Positions 40,201 through 47,400 of a stretch of 64,000 nucleotides of DNA are shown in pieces (positions within the stretch are counted from its first letter, which is position 1; every line of letters begins with the position of its first letter). This stretch comes from Lineus longissimus (taxonomy: Eukaryota > Nemertea > Pilidiophora > Heteronemertea > Lineidae). The stretch covers positions 16,244,001 through 16,308,000 of the forward strand of contig NC_088321.1 in assembly GCF_910592395.1 (NCBI RefSeq), in the 5' to 3' direction. Under the pieces are notes generated by a model that saw only the letters and a program-made list of their open reading frames with translations, ran no database searches and had not been told where the DNA came from. The position numbers were made by a program, and so were the translations under genes.

Positions 40201-42120
40201 GATATCAGTCATATACATCGATGAGGACAGTATGTAGAAAGATGTGCATTTGGTAACAGTAAATTGTAAGTGGCACCACATGAAAAGTGAAAAGATAACT
40301 CTTGTTGAGTGAAAAGCATAATGAATTTTTATCCAAGAATTTCAATAAAAAAACATTAATCTTCATGATATCACTCCAATACATCAAAGACAACAGTTAG
40401 TAGGAAGTGCGTACAGTTAGTTACAGTATTGAAGTAAAGGTGTACCTGTCAGATTTGCTGGTGGCGACAAGCGGCTGTACGAGGTCCACCACGTTCAAGG
40501 CGCTTAAAATCAAAAGAAGTAAGTCCAGGTATGGTGACCGCAGCTTCTCATGCTGTGGCCCATACCTGTGGAACAAACTTCCTGTTTCCGTCAGGGCTCT
40601 ACCAGAAACATCATTTAAGAGGCAACTCAAAACCACCTTGTTTGAGGACTATTTAGGGGGGGTGGCGCCTTGAGCGTGGTGGACCACGGAAAGGCGCCCA
40701 ATATAAGTTTTTCAATTCATTCATTCATTCATACTTACTTGCCGGGGTGGGTTACCCCAATGCTGCTGGTTCGAACTGACATTCGCTCTGTTTATCTGGC
40801 GAGCAATCTAAAAAATATAAATTTCATGTTTTTGACACAAAAATGTTTGCAAAGGCTCAAGGTCAGGATGTCAGGACTGTTGGGAGGCATACCTGTGGTA
40901 TATCTTTGGAGTTCCTATCTCGCAAAAAAACATTGAAAAAAACCATGTTTGCAAAAATGTAGGACATGGTCACAATGTTTCTGGCAAGCAAGTGTAGATG
41001 AATCTAGCATACATAGACAGTGTGAGTTGAAAATATGAATTTCATGTTTTTAAACATGAAAATGTTTGCAAAAGTGTATGCCAAGTTCAGTAGGATAGGT
41101 TCAATGTCAATGTTCTACGGACTGAATGGAAATGTAACTGTGTTATTAGCAGCTAAAAGAATGCCTATTCGAAATACATGTTTTTCCGAAGTTCCCGCAG
41201 TGCGCTGCGCACACAAGGCTCATCACTCAACTAACTCAAGGAACCTACCCACCGCTCCATGTAGTCACCTCGACCCCAAAACACCCCAACCCCACCACAT
41301 GCTACAGAGCATGACCATCTCACTCCCAATTCAAAGAGAGCCTCCGCCATTGTCCCGCACACGCACGAACCCTGGACTCGGCTTCAATCAAAGTTGGTCC
41401 GAATCCCAACGCATTTCAGACATAACCTCACGACGACGAAATATTGAGAATTTCAGCAACGAAAGGTGAATCGTAATTCAGTTTTGGGGTCACCCTTAAG
41501 AGCAACACAATTGGCGTAAATTCCAAGAATAAGCTGCAGAAAAGTCGACAACATCACGTCGCACATACGACCGTCTATATTTGGGTACGACACCAGCCCG
41601 TGGACAAAACACTGCACCATTATGAATACAATACGGCAAATTTTGAATGGGCTACGGAGGTTGCCTGATTAACTCATTTTGGCCTGATGACGGGTGGTAC
41701 CGCTTAGTGCATCACATGCACTAAAGTGCACATGTTGTGTGATAAGCTAGTACAGCATTGAATCTGAGCAGAAAGTTTCAGATATTCGAACACAGTCAGT
41801 TTTATTGCGATAGTTGCCTATCCTGTTTGGGTCATGAAAGTCGATGCTGAGCTGTTGTCACAGAATAGTTGGCCCATACATGAACATCCACTGTTTCAAC
41901 AACTGATCGGATCAAGATCGAGAGCTCATTTTGCAGGCTTTGTACTTTGTAGTTTCTACAACTTTTACCTAGTGGAACTTGGGACATTTCTATCGACATG
42001 AACCTCGTCTTAATTATTAGTAGCAAAAACCACCACCAGTCGACAGTGTATACTTACAGCACTAAAATCCAAGAGATCGCTTAATTCCTTATCACCTCCG
42101 ATCGCATTCATACTGGACAT
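7165..42120 (-). CDS. TCF4: E-protein (class I bHLH) transcription factor, N-terminal half, 7 coding exons
   Basis: Homologue of vertebrate TCF3/TCF4/TCF12 and fly daughterless, the broadly expressed dimer partners of tissue-specific bHLH factors. Exons at 42058-42133, 37342-37432, 15917-15972, 14337-14415, 13702-13757, 8892-9009 and 7165-7220 are each bounded by AG/GT on the minus strand. From the ATG at 42120 they join in one frame to 519 nt (173 residues). Recognisable blocks in family order are DKELSDLLDFSA (AD1, with the LDFS motif known to bind p300/CBP), MFSPPVSGNAMKNGPTT, VENNSW, LSPAGKPGSPYYPYSG and a basic KRRK block. Family members are about 600-700 residues, so AD2 and the bHLH domain lie left of position 1. 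Invertebrates usually carry one E-protein gene, so the symbol is by homology; TCF12 or daughterless would serve equally well. Identification is strong; paralogue assignment is open. Confidence 0.9.
7221..8729. other. E-protein intron, no gene seen
   Basis: Unique-looking sequence between the exon ending at 7220 and the trinucleotide tract. No reading frame of substance and no repeat apparent by eye. Confidence 0.55.
8730..8880. repeat. (GGT)n / (ACC)n microsatellite next to a splice donor
   Basis: About 145 bp of GGT with TGTGTGG interruptions on the plus strand, which is ACC in the E-protein pre-mRNA. It begins within about 15 nt of the donor of exon 8892-9009. The long Gly and Val/Trp frames across it are artefacts of the repeat. 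Confidence 0.97.
8892..9009 (-). CDS. TCF4: E-protein exon SPAGKPGSPYYPYSG
   Basis: Acceptor TTTCATTTTAG, donor GTAGGT, 118 nt, phase 0 in and 1 out. Encodes GMMNNVPMSPESLSPAGKPG then SPYYPYSGNQKRPIDETIR. It matches TCF4 GTLSPTKPGSQYYQYSS and TCF12 SSSGKPGTAYYSFSA, one of the clearest E-protein signatures outside the bHLH. An (ACC)n tract begins about 15 bp into the downstream intron. Confidence 0.92.
9127..9517. mobile_element. MITE-like element, copy 1, with TIRs and 5-bp TSD
   Basis: Starts CAGGCCTTTCAATTACAT and ends ATGTAATCGAAAGGCCTG, 18-bp terminal inverted repeats with one mismatch. It is flanked on both sides by GTAGG (9122-9126 and 9518-9522), a perfect 5-bp target duplication. The interior has several copies of TTTGGGGACAT and an A-run followed by a T-run near 9390-9420. 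No coding capacity. About 95 percent identical by eye to the copy at 13325. Confidence 0.85.
9523..13324. other. E-protein intron between the two MITE copies
   Basis: Apart from the alternative first exon candidate at 9631-9696, no gene is supported. A plus-strand frame of 142 codons at 10776-11204 is Ser/Thr/Pro-rich with no recognised domain, opposes the host gene, and overlaps long frames in other registers. I treat it as an open stretch, perhaps a GC-richer regulatory island. Confidence 0.5.
9631..9696 (-). CDS. candidate alternative first exon of the E-protein gene
   Basis: An ATG at 9696 opens 22 codons (MQPVQHMQYNWIYCCPRLYL then SS) that end exactly in phase 0 at a consensus donor, TCATCG|GTGAGT. 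The next E-protein exon (right end 9009) also starts in phase 0, so the two would join in frame. Vertebrate TCF4-A and TCF12-alpha use such downstream first exons with short aromatic-rich leaders. As an internal exon it would bring an in-frame stop, so it could instead be a poison exon or chance. Confidence 0.3.
13325..13683. mobile_element. MITE-like element, copy 2, same orientation
   Basis: Same termini (CAGGCCTTTC...GAAAGGCCTG) and interior as copy 1, with small indels and a loss of about 20 bp before the poly-A/poly-T centre. Flanks CATTC and CTCAT do not form a clean target duplication. It ends 18 bp from the donor of E-protein exon 13702-13757, and both copies lie in the same 4.7-kb intron. 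Confidence 0.85.
13702..13757 (-). CDS. TCF4: E-protein small exon SRTFQSSRDNSQ
   Basis: Acceptor CCTTTCCTTTTCAG, donor GTGAGA, 56 nt, phase 1 in and 0 out. Encodes NKNSDPFSRTFQSSRDNSQ, the equivalent of the KTERGSYSSYGRES region of TCF4. A MITE copy starts only 18 bp beyond the donor. Confidence 0.85.
13806..14215. repeat. 21-bp minisatellite in a short E-protein intron
   Basis: A core of about nine units of TGGTAACCAGTGATGATCCAG spans 13840-14022, with degenerate units (CCAGTGGAGTTC types) out to 14215. Since 21 is a multiple of 3, the minus strand stays open with a HWIITGY repeat. It fills most of the 579-bp intron between exons 13702-13757 and 14337-14415. Confidence 0.93.
14337..14415 (-). 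CDS. TCF4: E-protein exon VYDNQSF
   Basis: Acceptor TTTTGTCTTTTCAG, donor GTAAGT, 79 nt, phase 0 in and 1 out. Reads VYDNQSFINENMHPFVTNND and continues to PPSLM. It aligns with the TCF4 stretch containing [20 protein letters not shown]; the conservation is loose but exon order, phase and the PFV block agree. Confidence 0.85.
14416..15916. other. E-protein intron, unassigned 100-codon minus ORF
   Basis: A minus-strand frame at 14547-14849 (100 aa, starting MTKTFSRFLSDHFKV) has protein-like composition but no domain I recognise, no splice context and lies in an intron on the sense strand; it could be a pseudogene fragment or chance. Around 15045 and 15308 the motif CAGCTGGTTGTGACAT recurs, followed by loosely similar sequence. 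Confidence 0.35.
15917..15972 (-). CDS. TCF4: E-protein small exon VENNSW
   Basis: The acceptor tract CTCTTCTCTCGTTTCAG and donor GTGAGT bound 56 nt. With the G carried from the previous exon it reads VENNSWNSNNDTNSNYDNR, an Asn-rich counterpart of the TCF4 exon starting VEDRSSSGSWGN. Phase 1 in, 0 out. Confidence 0.85.
15973..19905. other. large E-protein intron, distal part, no gene seen
   Basis: No frame with recognisable protein features. Contains a short (ATC)n-type stretch at about 17787-17817. The plus frame at 16982-17233 (83 codons) has no domain, no splice support and is not called. Confidence 0.5.
19906..20396. repeat. 37-bp minisatellite, open in all three plus-strand frames
   Basis: About 13 units of ACAAGGTCACAAAGAACATG plus GAACAAGGGGAAACGYC, varying mainly at CATGG/CCTGG and CGT/CGC. 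The unit is not a multiple of 3 and has no stop in any register, so all three frames stay open and give the same 37-residue cycle (HKVTKNMEQGET type). Each unit holds CAAGGTCA, the extended half-site of monomeric nuclear receptors. It is intronic to the E-protein gene and I do not call it coding. Confidence 0.96.
20397..25387. other. E-protein intron, decayed duplications only
   Basis: No gene supported. Seen: a 33-bp doublet at about 20640-20705 (GCCTATTCTAGGT... GGGTAGCCTA); similar blocks near 21205-21235 and 21470-21520 sharing GATAAAGTATCATC; a perfect 13-bp inverted repeat ATCAAAAACAGAT at 22379-22411; a 210-bp duplication at 24325-24675 sharing GGCACCTGCTTCATT; and a short doublet at 24908-25030 (TTTTAGCATGATTTTTA). 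The recursive splice site lies at 23587. Confidence 0.5.
23587..23611 (-). promoter_or_regulatory. candidate recursive (zero-nucleotide exon) splice site
   Basis: On the minus strand the pyrimidine tract TTTCTTTCCTTGTGTCTTTT ends in CAG and is followed at once by GTGAGT (23586-23581). A strong acceptor fused to a consensus donor is the hallmark of ratchet-point recursive splicing in long introns. The site lies inside the 21.4-kb E-protein intron, splitting it into about 13.8 and 7.6 kb. A second donor-like CCCAG|GTAGAG 31 bp further on could define an RS-exon. Confidence 0.5.
25388..25548. mobile_element. pogo-like MITE, copy 1
   Basis: Begins TA|CAGTAAAAGCTCTCTATTAA and contains GAGAGGTGTCCTGATAAGAG and ending GGGAGGTACTATTG. 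Same family as 29347-29530 and 52012-52182; the right end is degenerate. CAGTNGAACCTC-type ends with TA flanks are typical of pogo/Tc1-mariner derived MITEs. Confidence 0.7.
25549..29346. other. E-protein intron, no firm gene
   Basis: The longest frame is minus 28476-28847 (123 codons); it has no domain I know and overlaps a diverged duplication in which AACATAGGTACTCATTTTGA (28353) recurs as AACATAGGTATTCATTTCGA (28542), so I do not call it. Around 29000-29150 a GATTTGGTGAATTTTC phrase repeats three times. Confidence 0.45.
29347..29530. mobile_element. pogo-like MITE, copy 2, with TA flanks
   Basis: TA|CAGTAGAACCTCTCCATTAG at the left and GCTAAGGGAGGTTTCACTG|TA at the right give imperfect terminal inverted repeats flanked by TA on both sides (29345-29346, 29531-29532). 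184 bp, no coding capacity. The best-preserved copy of this family in the window. Confidence 0.78.
29533..34489. other. E-protein intron with a short repeat and one small ORF
   Basis: A 25-bp unit (ACTATCAACTATCTGTATAA plus CTATG) repeats about four times at 30149-30240. The minus frame at 30382-30645 is listed separately. Near 32640-32780 AGCTAGC/GCTAAAGCTAGC phrases recur. Nothing else supported. Confidence 0.45.
30382..30645 (-). CDS. small single-exon ORF inside E-protein intron, unknown
   Basis: 87 codons on the host-gene strand, starting MQTSLITDQAIWTRETEQVF and rich in acidic residues and Trp. The composition looks protein-like and locally GC-richer (with CpGs) than the AT-rich surroundings. 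I recognise no domain, and the opposite strand is also open over most of it, which weakens the case. It could be a short gene, a remnant of a retrocopy or transposon, or a CpG-containing regulatory element. No splice donor in its frame connects it convincingly to the E-protein exons. Confidence 0.2.
   Translation of the reverse strand: MQTSLITDQAIWTRETEQVFTKSDRWVQFLGDLCAELGVWFPPDPEINMAAVTEIEMVAVPDEYSTNTAEDDWLPTAEPVADDRRCC
34499..34836. repeat. 108-bp tandem repeat, about three copies
   Basis: Units run from ATGACTTGGACAGTGAATCG to GGACTGTCCTTCCAGTGAG, nearly identical, 108 bp each. As 108 is 36 codons, the minus frame 34470-34898 stays open with a 36-residue repeat containing HLTGRTVHELSILAPPE. 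A partial GGACTGTCCTTCCA copy precedes it near 34407. Intronic; not called coding. Confidence 0.93.
34837..37341. other. E-protein intron, no gene seen
   Basis: No repeat or frame worth calling. Several conserved-looking TAATTA/ATTA-rich segments at 36300-36620 might be regulatory, but this is only an impression. Confidence 0.45.
37342..37432 (-). CDS. TCF4: E-protein exon MFSPPVS
   Basis: The acceptor CCCTTTCAG is followed directly by ATG TTT TCA CCG and the donor is GTAAGA. It encodes MFSPPVSGNAMKNGPTT and on to FKQQQ. The beginning is nearly identical to TCF4 MFSPPVSSGKNGPTS, completing AD1. 91 nt, phase 0 in and phase 1 out. The next exon is 21.4 kb away. Confidence 0.92.
37433..40089. 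other. E-protein intron between the first two coding exons, left part
   Basis: GC-richer stretch at 38650-39470 with overlapping open frames in two plus registers and no domain in any, so read as stop-poor non-coding DNA. A (TG)n/(G)n run is at 37508-37535, and a CCCATGGAAGGG doublet at 38744-38777. Confidence 0.45.
40090..40425. repeat. imperfect tandem repeat next to a LINE fragment
   Basis: Two to three diverged copies of a block with CAGTTAGTTACAGTA, GTGGCACCACA, GAAAAGCATAATG and TTCATGATATCA, spaced about 155-165 bp. The LINE 3' end follows directly after the last GTTAGTTACAGTA, as if inserted into this array. Confidence 0.65.
40430..40735 (+). mobile_element. 5'-truncated non-LTR retrotransposon, 3' end (CR1/L2-like)
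   Basis: The plus frame ending at 40673 encodes the C-terminal tail of a LINE reverse transcriptase: RYGDRSFSCCGPYLWNKLP followed by a FKRQLKTTLF block, the classic conserved tail after the RT domain. A 3' UTR stem (GGCGCC ... GGCGCC around 40664-40698) and a terminal (ATTC)n tail follow. Only the last 75 or so codons remain, so the copy is inactive. Confidence 0.85.
40736..42057. other. E-protein intron, right of LINE fragment
   Basis: AATTTCATGTTTTT and AAAATGTTTGCAAA phrases near 40820 recur near 41038, indicating a 220-bp duplication. The plus frame 41035-41469 (144 codons) starts inside this duplicate and has no recognisable domain; not called. Confidence 0.45.
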
Positions 42121-42133
42121 CCTGACGGGCGGC
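42058..42133 (-). CDS. TCF4: E-protein exon with start codon and AD1 (LDFS)
   Basis: The acceptor is a pyrimidine-rich tract ending TTTTCAG and the donor is GTAAGT. The first ATG (42120) gives MSSMNAIGGDKELSDLLDFSA; a second ATG is at 42111. Vertebrate TCF4 and TCF12 have GTDKELSDLLDFSA at the same place, also just before an exon junction. The 3' splice site in front of the ATG shows that at least one upstream, mostly untranslated exon exists. The exon ends in phase 0. A 65-bp minisatellite array lies some 230 bp upstream in the preceding intron. Confidence 0.9.
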
Positions 42134-42360
42134 CTGAAAAGACACAAACGGCAAACATGAGAAATGGTTCAAAATTTTGGTCAGCAGGTCATGGGCCACA
42201 TGGGGGAGCTTCTGAAGTGAAGGAACTGTCTTTCCTTTAAACTATCTCAGATTGAGTTGGACATTCTAACGGAGTCTGGAAACACATAAAGAGAAAACCT
42301 GAAACATAGCTCACAATTTTGATCACCAGGTCAAGGCCTCAGGACAGGGAAGGGGTGGGC

Positions 42361-44408
42361 TCTACAGGAGCTAAGGGGTCATCAGGTCAGGGGCCCAAAG
42401 GCAGGGCGGCTCTCTTGGAGAGTGTAGGAGCTATATTAAAGGGTCATCAAGGTCAGGGGCCCAAAGGCAGGGCGGCTCTCTTGGAGAGTGTAGGAGCTAT
42501 ATTAAAGGGTCATCAGGTCAGGGGCCCAAAGGCAGGGCGGCTCTCTTGGAGAGTGTAGGAGCTATATTAAAGGGTCATCAGGTCAGGGGCCCAAAGGCAG
42601 GGCGGCTCTCTTGGAGAGTGTAAGAGCTATATTAAAGGGTCATCAGGTCAGGGGCCCAAAGGCAGGGCGGCTCTCTTAGAGAGTGTAGGAGAAAAGGTCA
42701 TCAAGGTCAGGGGCCCAAAGGCAGGGCGGCTCTCTTGGAGAGTGTAGGAGCTATATTAAAGGGTCATCAGGTCAGGGGCCCAAAGGCAGGGCAGCTCTCT
42801 TGGAGAGTGTAGGAGCTATATTAAAGGGTCATCAGGTCAGGGGCCCAAAGGCAGGGCAGCTCTCTTGGAGAGTGTAAGAGCTATATTAAAGGGTCATCAG
42901 GTCAGGGGCCCAAAGGCAGGGCAGCTCTCTTGGAGAGTGTAAGAGCTATATTAAAGGGTCATCAGGTCTGGGGCCCAAAGGCAGGGCGGCTCTCTTAGAG
43001 AGTGTAGGAGCTATATTAAAGGGTCATCAGGTCAGGGGCCCAAAGGCAGGGCGGCTCTCTTAGAGAGTGTAGGAGCTATATTAAAGGGTCATCAGGTCAG
43101 GGGCCCAAAGGCAGGGCGGCTCTCTTGGAGAGTGTAGGAGCTATATTAAAGGGTCATCAAGGTCAGGGGCCCAAAGGCAGGGCGGCTCTCTTGGAGAGTG
43201 TAGGAGCTATATTAAAGGGTCATCAGGTCAGGGGCCCAAAGGCAGGGCGGCTCTCTTGGAGAGTGTAGGAGCTATATTAAAGGGTCATCAGGTCAGGGGC
43301 CCAAAGGCAGGGCGGCTCTCTTGGAGAGTGTAGGAGCTATATTAAAGGGTCATCAGGTCAGGGGCCCAAAGGCAGGGTGGCTCTCTTGGAGAGTGTAGGA
43401 GCTATATTAAAGGGTCATCAGGTCAGGGGCCCAAAGGCAGGGTGGCTCTCTTAGAGAGTGTAGGAGAAAAGGTCATCAAGGTCAGGGGCCCAAAGGCAGG
43501 GCGGCTCTCTTGGAGAGTGTAGGAGCTATATTAAAGGGTCATCAAGGTCAGGGGCCCAAAGGCAGGGCGGCTCTCTTGGAGAGTGTAGGAGCTATATTAA
43601 AGGGTCATCAGGTCAGGGGCCCAAAGGCAGGGCGGCTCTCTTGGAGAGTGTAGGAGCTATATTAAAGGGTCATCAAGGTCAGGGGCCCAAAGGCAGGGCG
43701 GCTCTCTTGGAGAGTGTAGGAGCTATATTAAAGGGTCATCAGGTCAGGGGCCCAAAGGCAGGGCGGCTCTCTTGGAGAGTGTTGGAGCTATATTAAAGGG
43801 TCATCAGGTCAGGGGCCCAAAGGCAGGGCGGCTCTCTTAGAGAGTGTAGGAGAAAAGGTCATCAAGGTCAGGGGCCCAAAGGCAGGGCGGCTCTCTTGGA
43901 GAGTAGGAGCTATATTTAAGGGTCATCAGGTCTGGGGCCCAAAGGCAGGGTGGCTCTCTTGGAGAGTGTAGGAGCTATATTAAAGGGTCATCAGGTCAGG
44001 GGCCCAAAGGCAGGGCGGCTCTCTTGGAGAGTAGGAGCTATATTTAAGGGTCATCAGGTCTGGGGCCCAAAGGCAGGGCGGCTCTCTTGGAGAGTGTAGG
44101 AGCTATATTAAAGGGTCATCAGGTCAGGGGCCCAAAGGCAGGGCGGCTCTCTTGGAGAGTGTAGGAGCTATATTAAAGGGTCATCAGGTCAGGGGCCCAA
44201 AGGCAGGGCGGCTCTCTTAGAGAGTGTAGGAGAAAAGGTCATCAAGGTCAGGGGCCCAAAGGCAGGGCGGCTCTCTTGGAGAGTGTAGGAGCTATATTAA
44301 AGGGTCATCAGGTCAGGGGCCCAAAGGCAGGGCGGCTCTCTTAGAGAGTGTAGGAGAAAAGGTCATCAAGGTCAGGGGCCCAAAGGCAGGGCGGCTCCCT
44401 TTGGAGAG
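42361..44408. repeat. 65-bp minisatellite carrying nuclear-receptor-type direct repeats
   Basis: About 30 near-identical units built of CTATATTAAAGGGTCATCAG, GTCAGGGGCCCAAAGGCAGG and CGGCTCTCTTGGAGAGTGTA plus GGAG. Most units contain GGGTCA-TC-AGGTCA (a DR2 arrangement). Four have GGGTCA-TCA-AGGTCA, and five shorter ones have AGGTCA-TCA-AGGTCA (perfect DR3, also TCAAGGTCA). Each unit also has the inverted repeat CTCTC-TTG-GAGAG and palindromic GGGCCC. It sits 228 bp upstream (in sense) of the first coding E-protein exon, in the leader intron. Confidence 0.97.
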
Positions 44409-47400
44409 CAAAACAGGCCAGCCATAGTGTATTGGAACTGAGCTGTGGACGCAGGGCTCGGTTAGATGCACTCTTGATTCTAAAGCCTCTTTGATGACTT
44501 CGTATCTACAAAACTATCGCTATCCTAACAAGGGAGTGCGTGCACATAACGTAGCGCCATAATGATCTGACTTCGGAAGTGCAGCACCAGACACAGGTGC
44601 TACTGGCGTTGGGTTCTCCCACCGTCTGATTTACAAATGATATGTGAGAACTCGACTGTCATGTAGACATGGCAGAGGCAATGATATCGATGCGCGGCTT
44701 GCAGACTGCCCTGGGCGCCTTTTTACAATAGAGGCATAATTTTTTTGGAAACGGACAACAAGAGGCGCTGATCAGGAAAGAGGAGAATTGCCCTGCGGTT
44801 TCCTGCATGGAAGAATGATCTGTAACCTCCTCAGTGAAGTTACATCAATGCGGCACATTATTTTTCAATTTGCAGAGGTGCAGTGTCAAATCATCAAGGC
44901 TATTCCATCATCGATACCGAGAAACTGACTATCATCGAATTCTGAAGTGACTGGCAGCGGTATTCCTCATATGCAGCCATATGCTGTCAATCGATTGACA
45001 ATGGCATGTCAGCTGGGAGCGATAAGTGTTCGGTGAACTGCACTGCACCTGTACATGCTATGGATGTACAGGATGTACAGTACACACAGCATTGACTGCA
45101 AGCAGGACGTACATCTGCACTTCAGACTGATACATATTCCACACCAACAACCTGTTTGGAGACAAGGCCTATTGAGATCAATGGGTGTGCCTGCATCCAA
45201 CTAATGCACAGTCACCTGTGCAGCACTCCACATAACACTTTCGTTGACGAGGTTTTTTCACGAAGTTCCTTAAACGTCAACATGAATGAAGTCCTATCCC
45301 ATTGTCCGACAAAGTTAAATCAGGAGTTCGAACAATGAGATAAGTGCTAGTATCACAACTTGAACCCGAATCGCAAAAATATGATTTTGATAATACATAT
45401 TGTTTGCTATGAAAGATTATATCCACCACATACTCCCAACAAGAACTTTTCAAAATCGCCCCAAGGACAAAATCGACAAAGTCAATCATGCACGCCGTCC
45501 AAGAAAGCGAGCACCAAGCCTCAGTGACTACCATCTCGAGACCCGCCATCCCCATGTGCTGGCAACGTTCCGTGAAATTGTTCATTCTCGGATTTTCCGC
45601 TCAATGGACACCGACCGTATCGTCGATACTGAGTTTTTCTTTTGTTTTTTATATCGGTATCAGTGTGGGTATGTTTTTGCGATAGGAATATTTTTTCCAA
45701 TTCTGATGAATTCTGATTATTTCTGGTTTATATATCATCAATAAACCCTTTCCATGTGGCAGATGGAAATGTCTCGTCTGACCTGATCACACCCAGTTTA
45801 CAGCACTTGGACAGTCTTCTGGCAGCGTTCAATTTTCCCATTCGTCTGCAAACATTGGACAACCAAATCATCAGATGGACTAGTTTCTTGTGGAAGTAGA
45901 AATTCGTCAATTTTACTCAAAAACCTACCACAAGGCAACTGACCAAGGAAAGTACAATCAGACATTCTTAGCGCACTTGCCCTTCTGCAGAAAACCTTCG
46001 ACAAGTTTACACGCTATCAGAAACTCAACGTTGTTTGCTCACTTCAGTAGGTTTTATGGCAATTTTGAAAACGATTCTGTCTAAGTTGGGGAAAGTCAGG
46101 GAAACAATGACTATTGCATGTATAGAGTCCTGAGCAGATTATCGTCGGTTCGTGCAAATTACGACCAAAACATCAATATCTAAACAGTAGTACATTTTCT
46201 TAACCGCGCACACGAAGACACGGTCAATACCTTCTCGTATCATCACAAAAATTAAGAATCAATTTCACATCTTCCTTATAGAATGCTCGCGTGTATACAA
46301 TGCACACACGGAGCATTACCACAACCCAAGACAAACGGGTAACACAGCACATATCAAACACGCGCTAATTCCTACGAAGTGCGCCATCAATATCCCATAA
46401 TTCACCATTACCGGTGATCATCTCAACTTAGGGGCCTCCCGGGATTTCGCCGGATTATACTGCTCATTTCGTTGAACGCTGCCGATGTTTAAACATTAAC
46501 TCCGCTATCCCGTTAACACTCAATTATTCTGGAAGATTAACTCATAAGAACCATGATCTTTGTTTTCAAATAATCCCCAATATTTTGGTACAGAAGGTAT
46601 TAATGTTTTTTAGGCCCGCATCATATGGGAAACGTATGTACGGATTCTTTGAGGGTTTATGAAAATGTCAACACACAATAAGAAAACCCTGTCAGCCCGA
46701 TGGCACCCCCCCCCCCAACACACACACATTCCTATGATGAGTATCGTCAAGCAAGTATCTTGGCCAACAAGGTTTTTGCTTCACATCGGTTAGTGGAGTA
46801 TAGAACATGAGGTTCAGGATATCAAACAAGATGCTACCCGTCCTCCGTACATACATAATGTATCAAAATGAGATCAAACCGTTGATACAGTATCAACTAA
46901 TCTCATCAACACTCACTATTTCATGATATTTTTAAGTAATTAACTCATTAGCAATATTTTGTTGGCAGTAAATTAACAAAGAAAAGATCGGTGTTATAGC
47001 TGATTGGTTTATAATCTTGTCCCCAGGGGGCCATTACTCCATAGTGTCAACTCTCCAGGGGTTGGGTAGCGCTTTACATTATCAATTGGTTGCTACTGTC
47101 AAAGTAGGAACATTTCACGACACTACAATGTTGATGTTCATGTTTGCCAAAATATTCATTCATTCATGACCTCTCGTCATCTCATTTCCATGAATCCACA
47201 TGATAGAGGCTTGACACGACACTCTGCCACTGCAACTACGGGAGTGCCCGACTGCTCAGTCCAACAATTTCAAAGTTCAAAAAGACATCGCCAAAGTTAG
47301 AGAGCTGAAACCAAGCCATGAGGTGACTTGATAAAATTGGACATTTGGTGATCCCGAAAAAAGGCAATATTTTGCCGCTGAGAGGCTCTGTCCTCGAGCC

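Noticed and set aside
40740-40800. Minus-strand ATG-led leader ending at GTAAGT as another E-protein first exon
   Set aside because: It ends in phase 2, while the next exon starts in phase 0 with its own ATG, so it would not join in frame.
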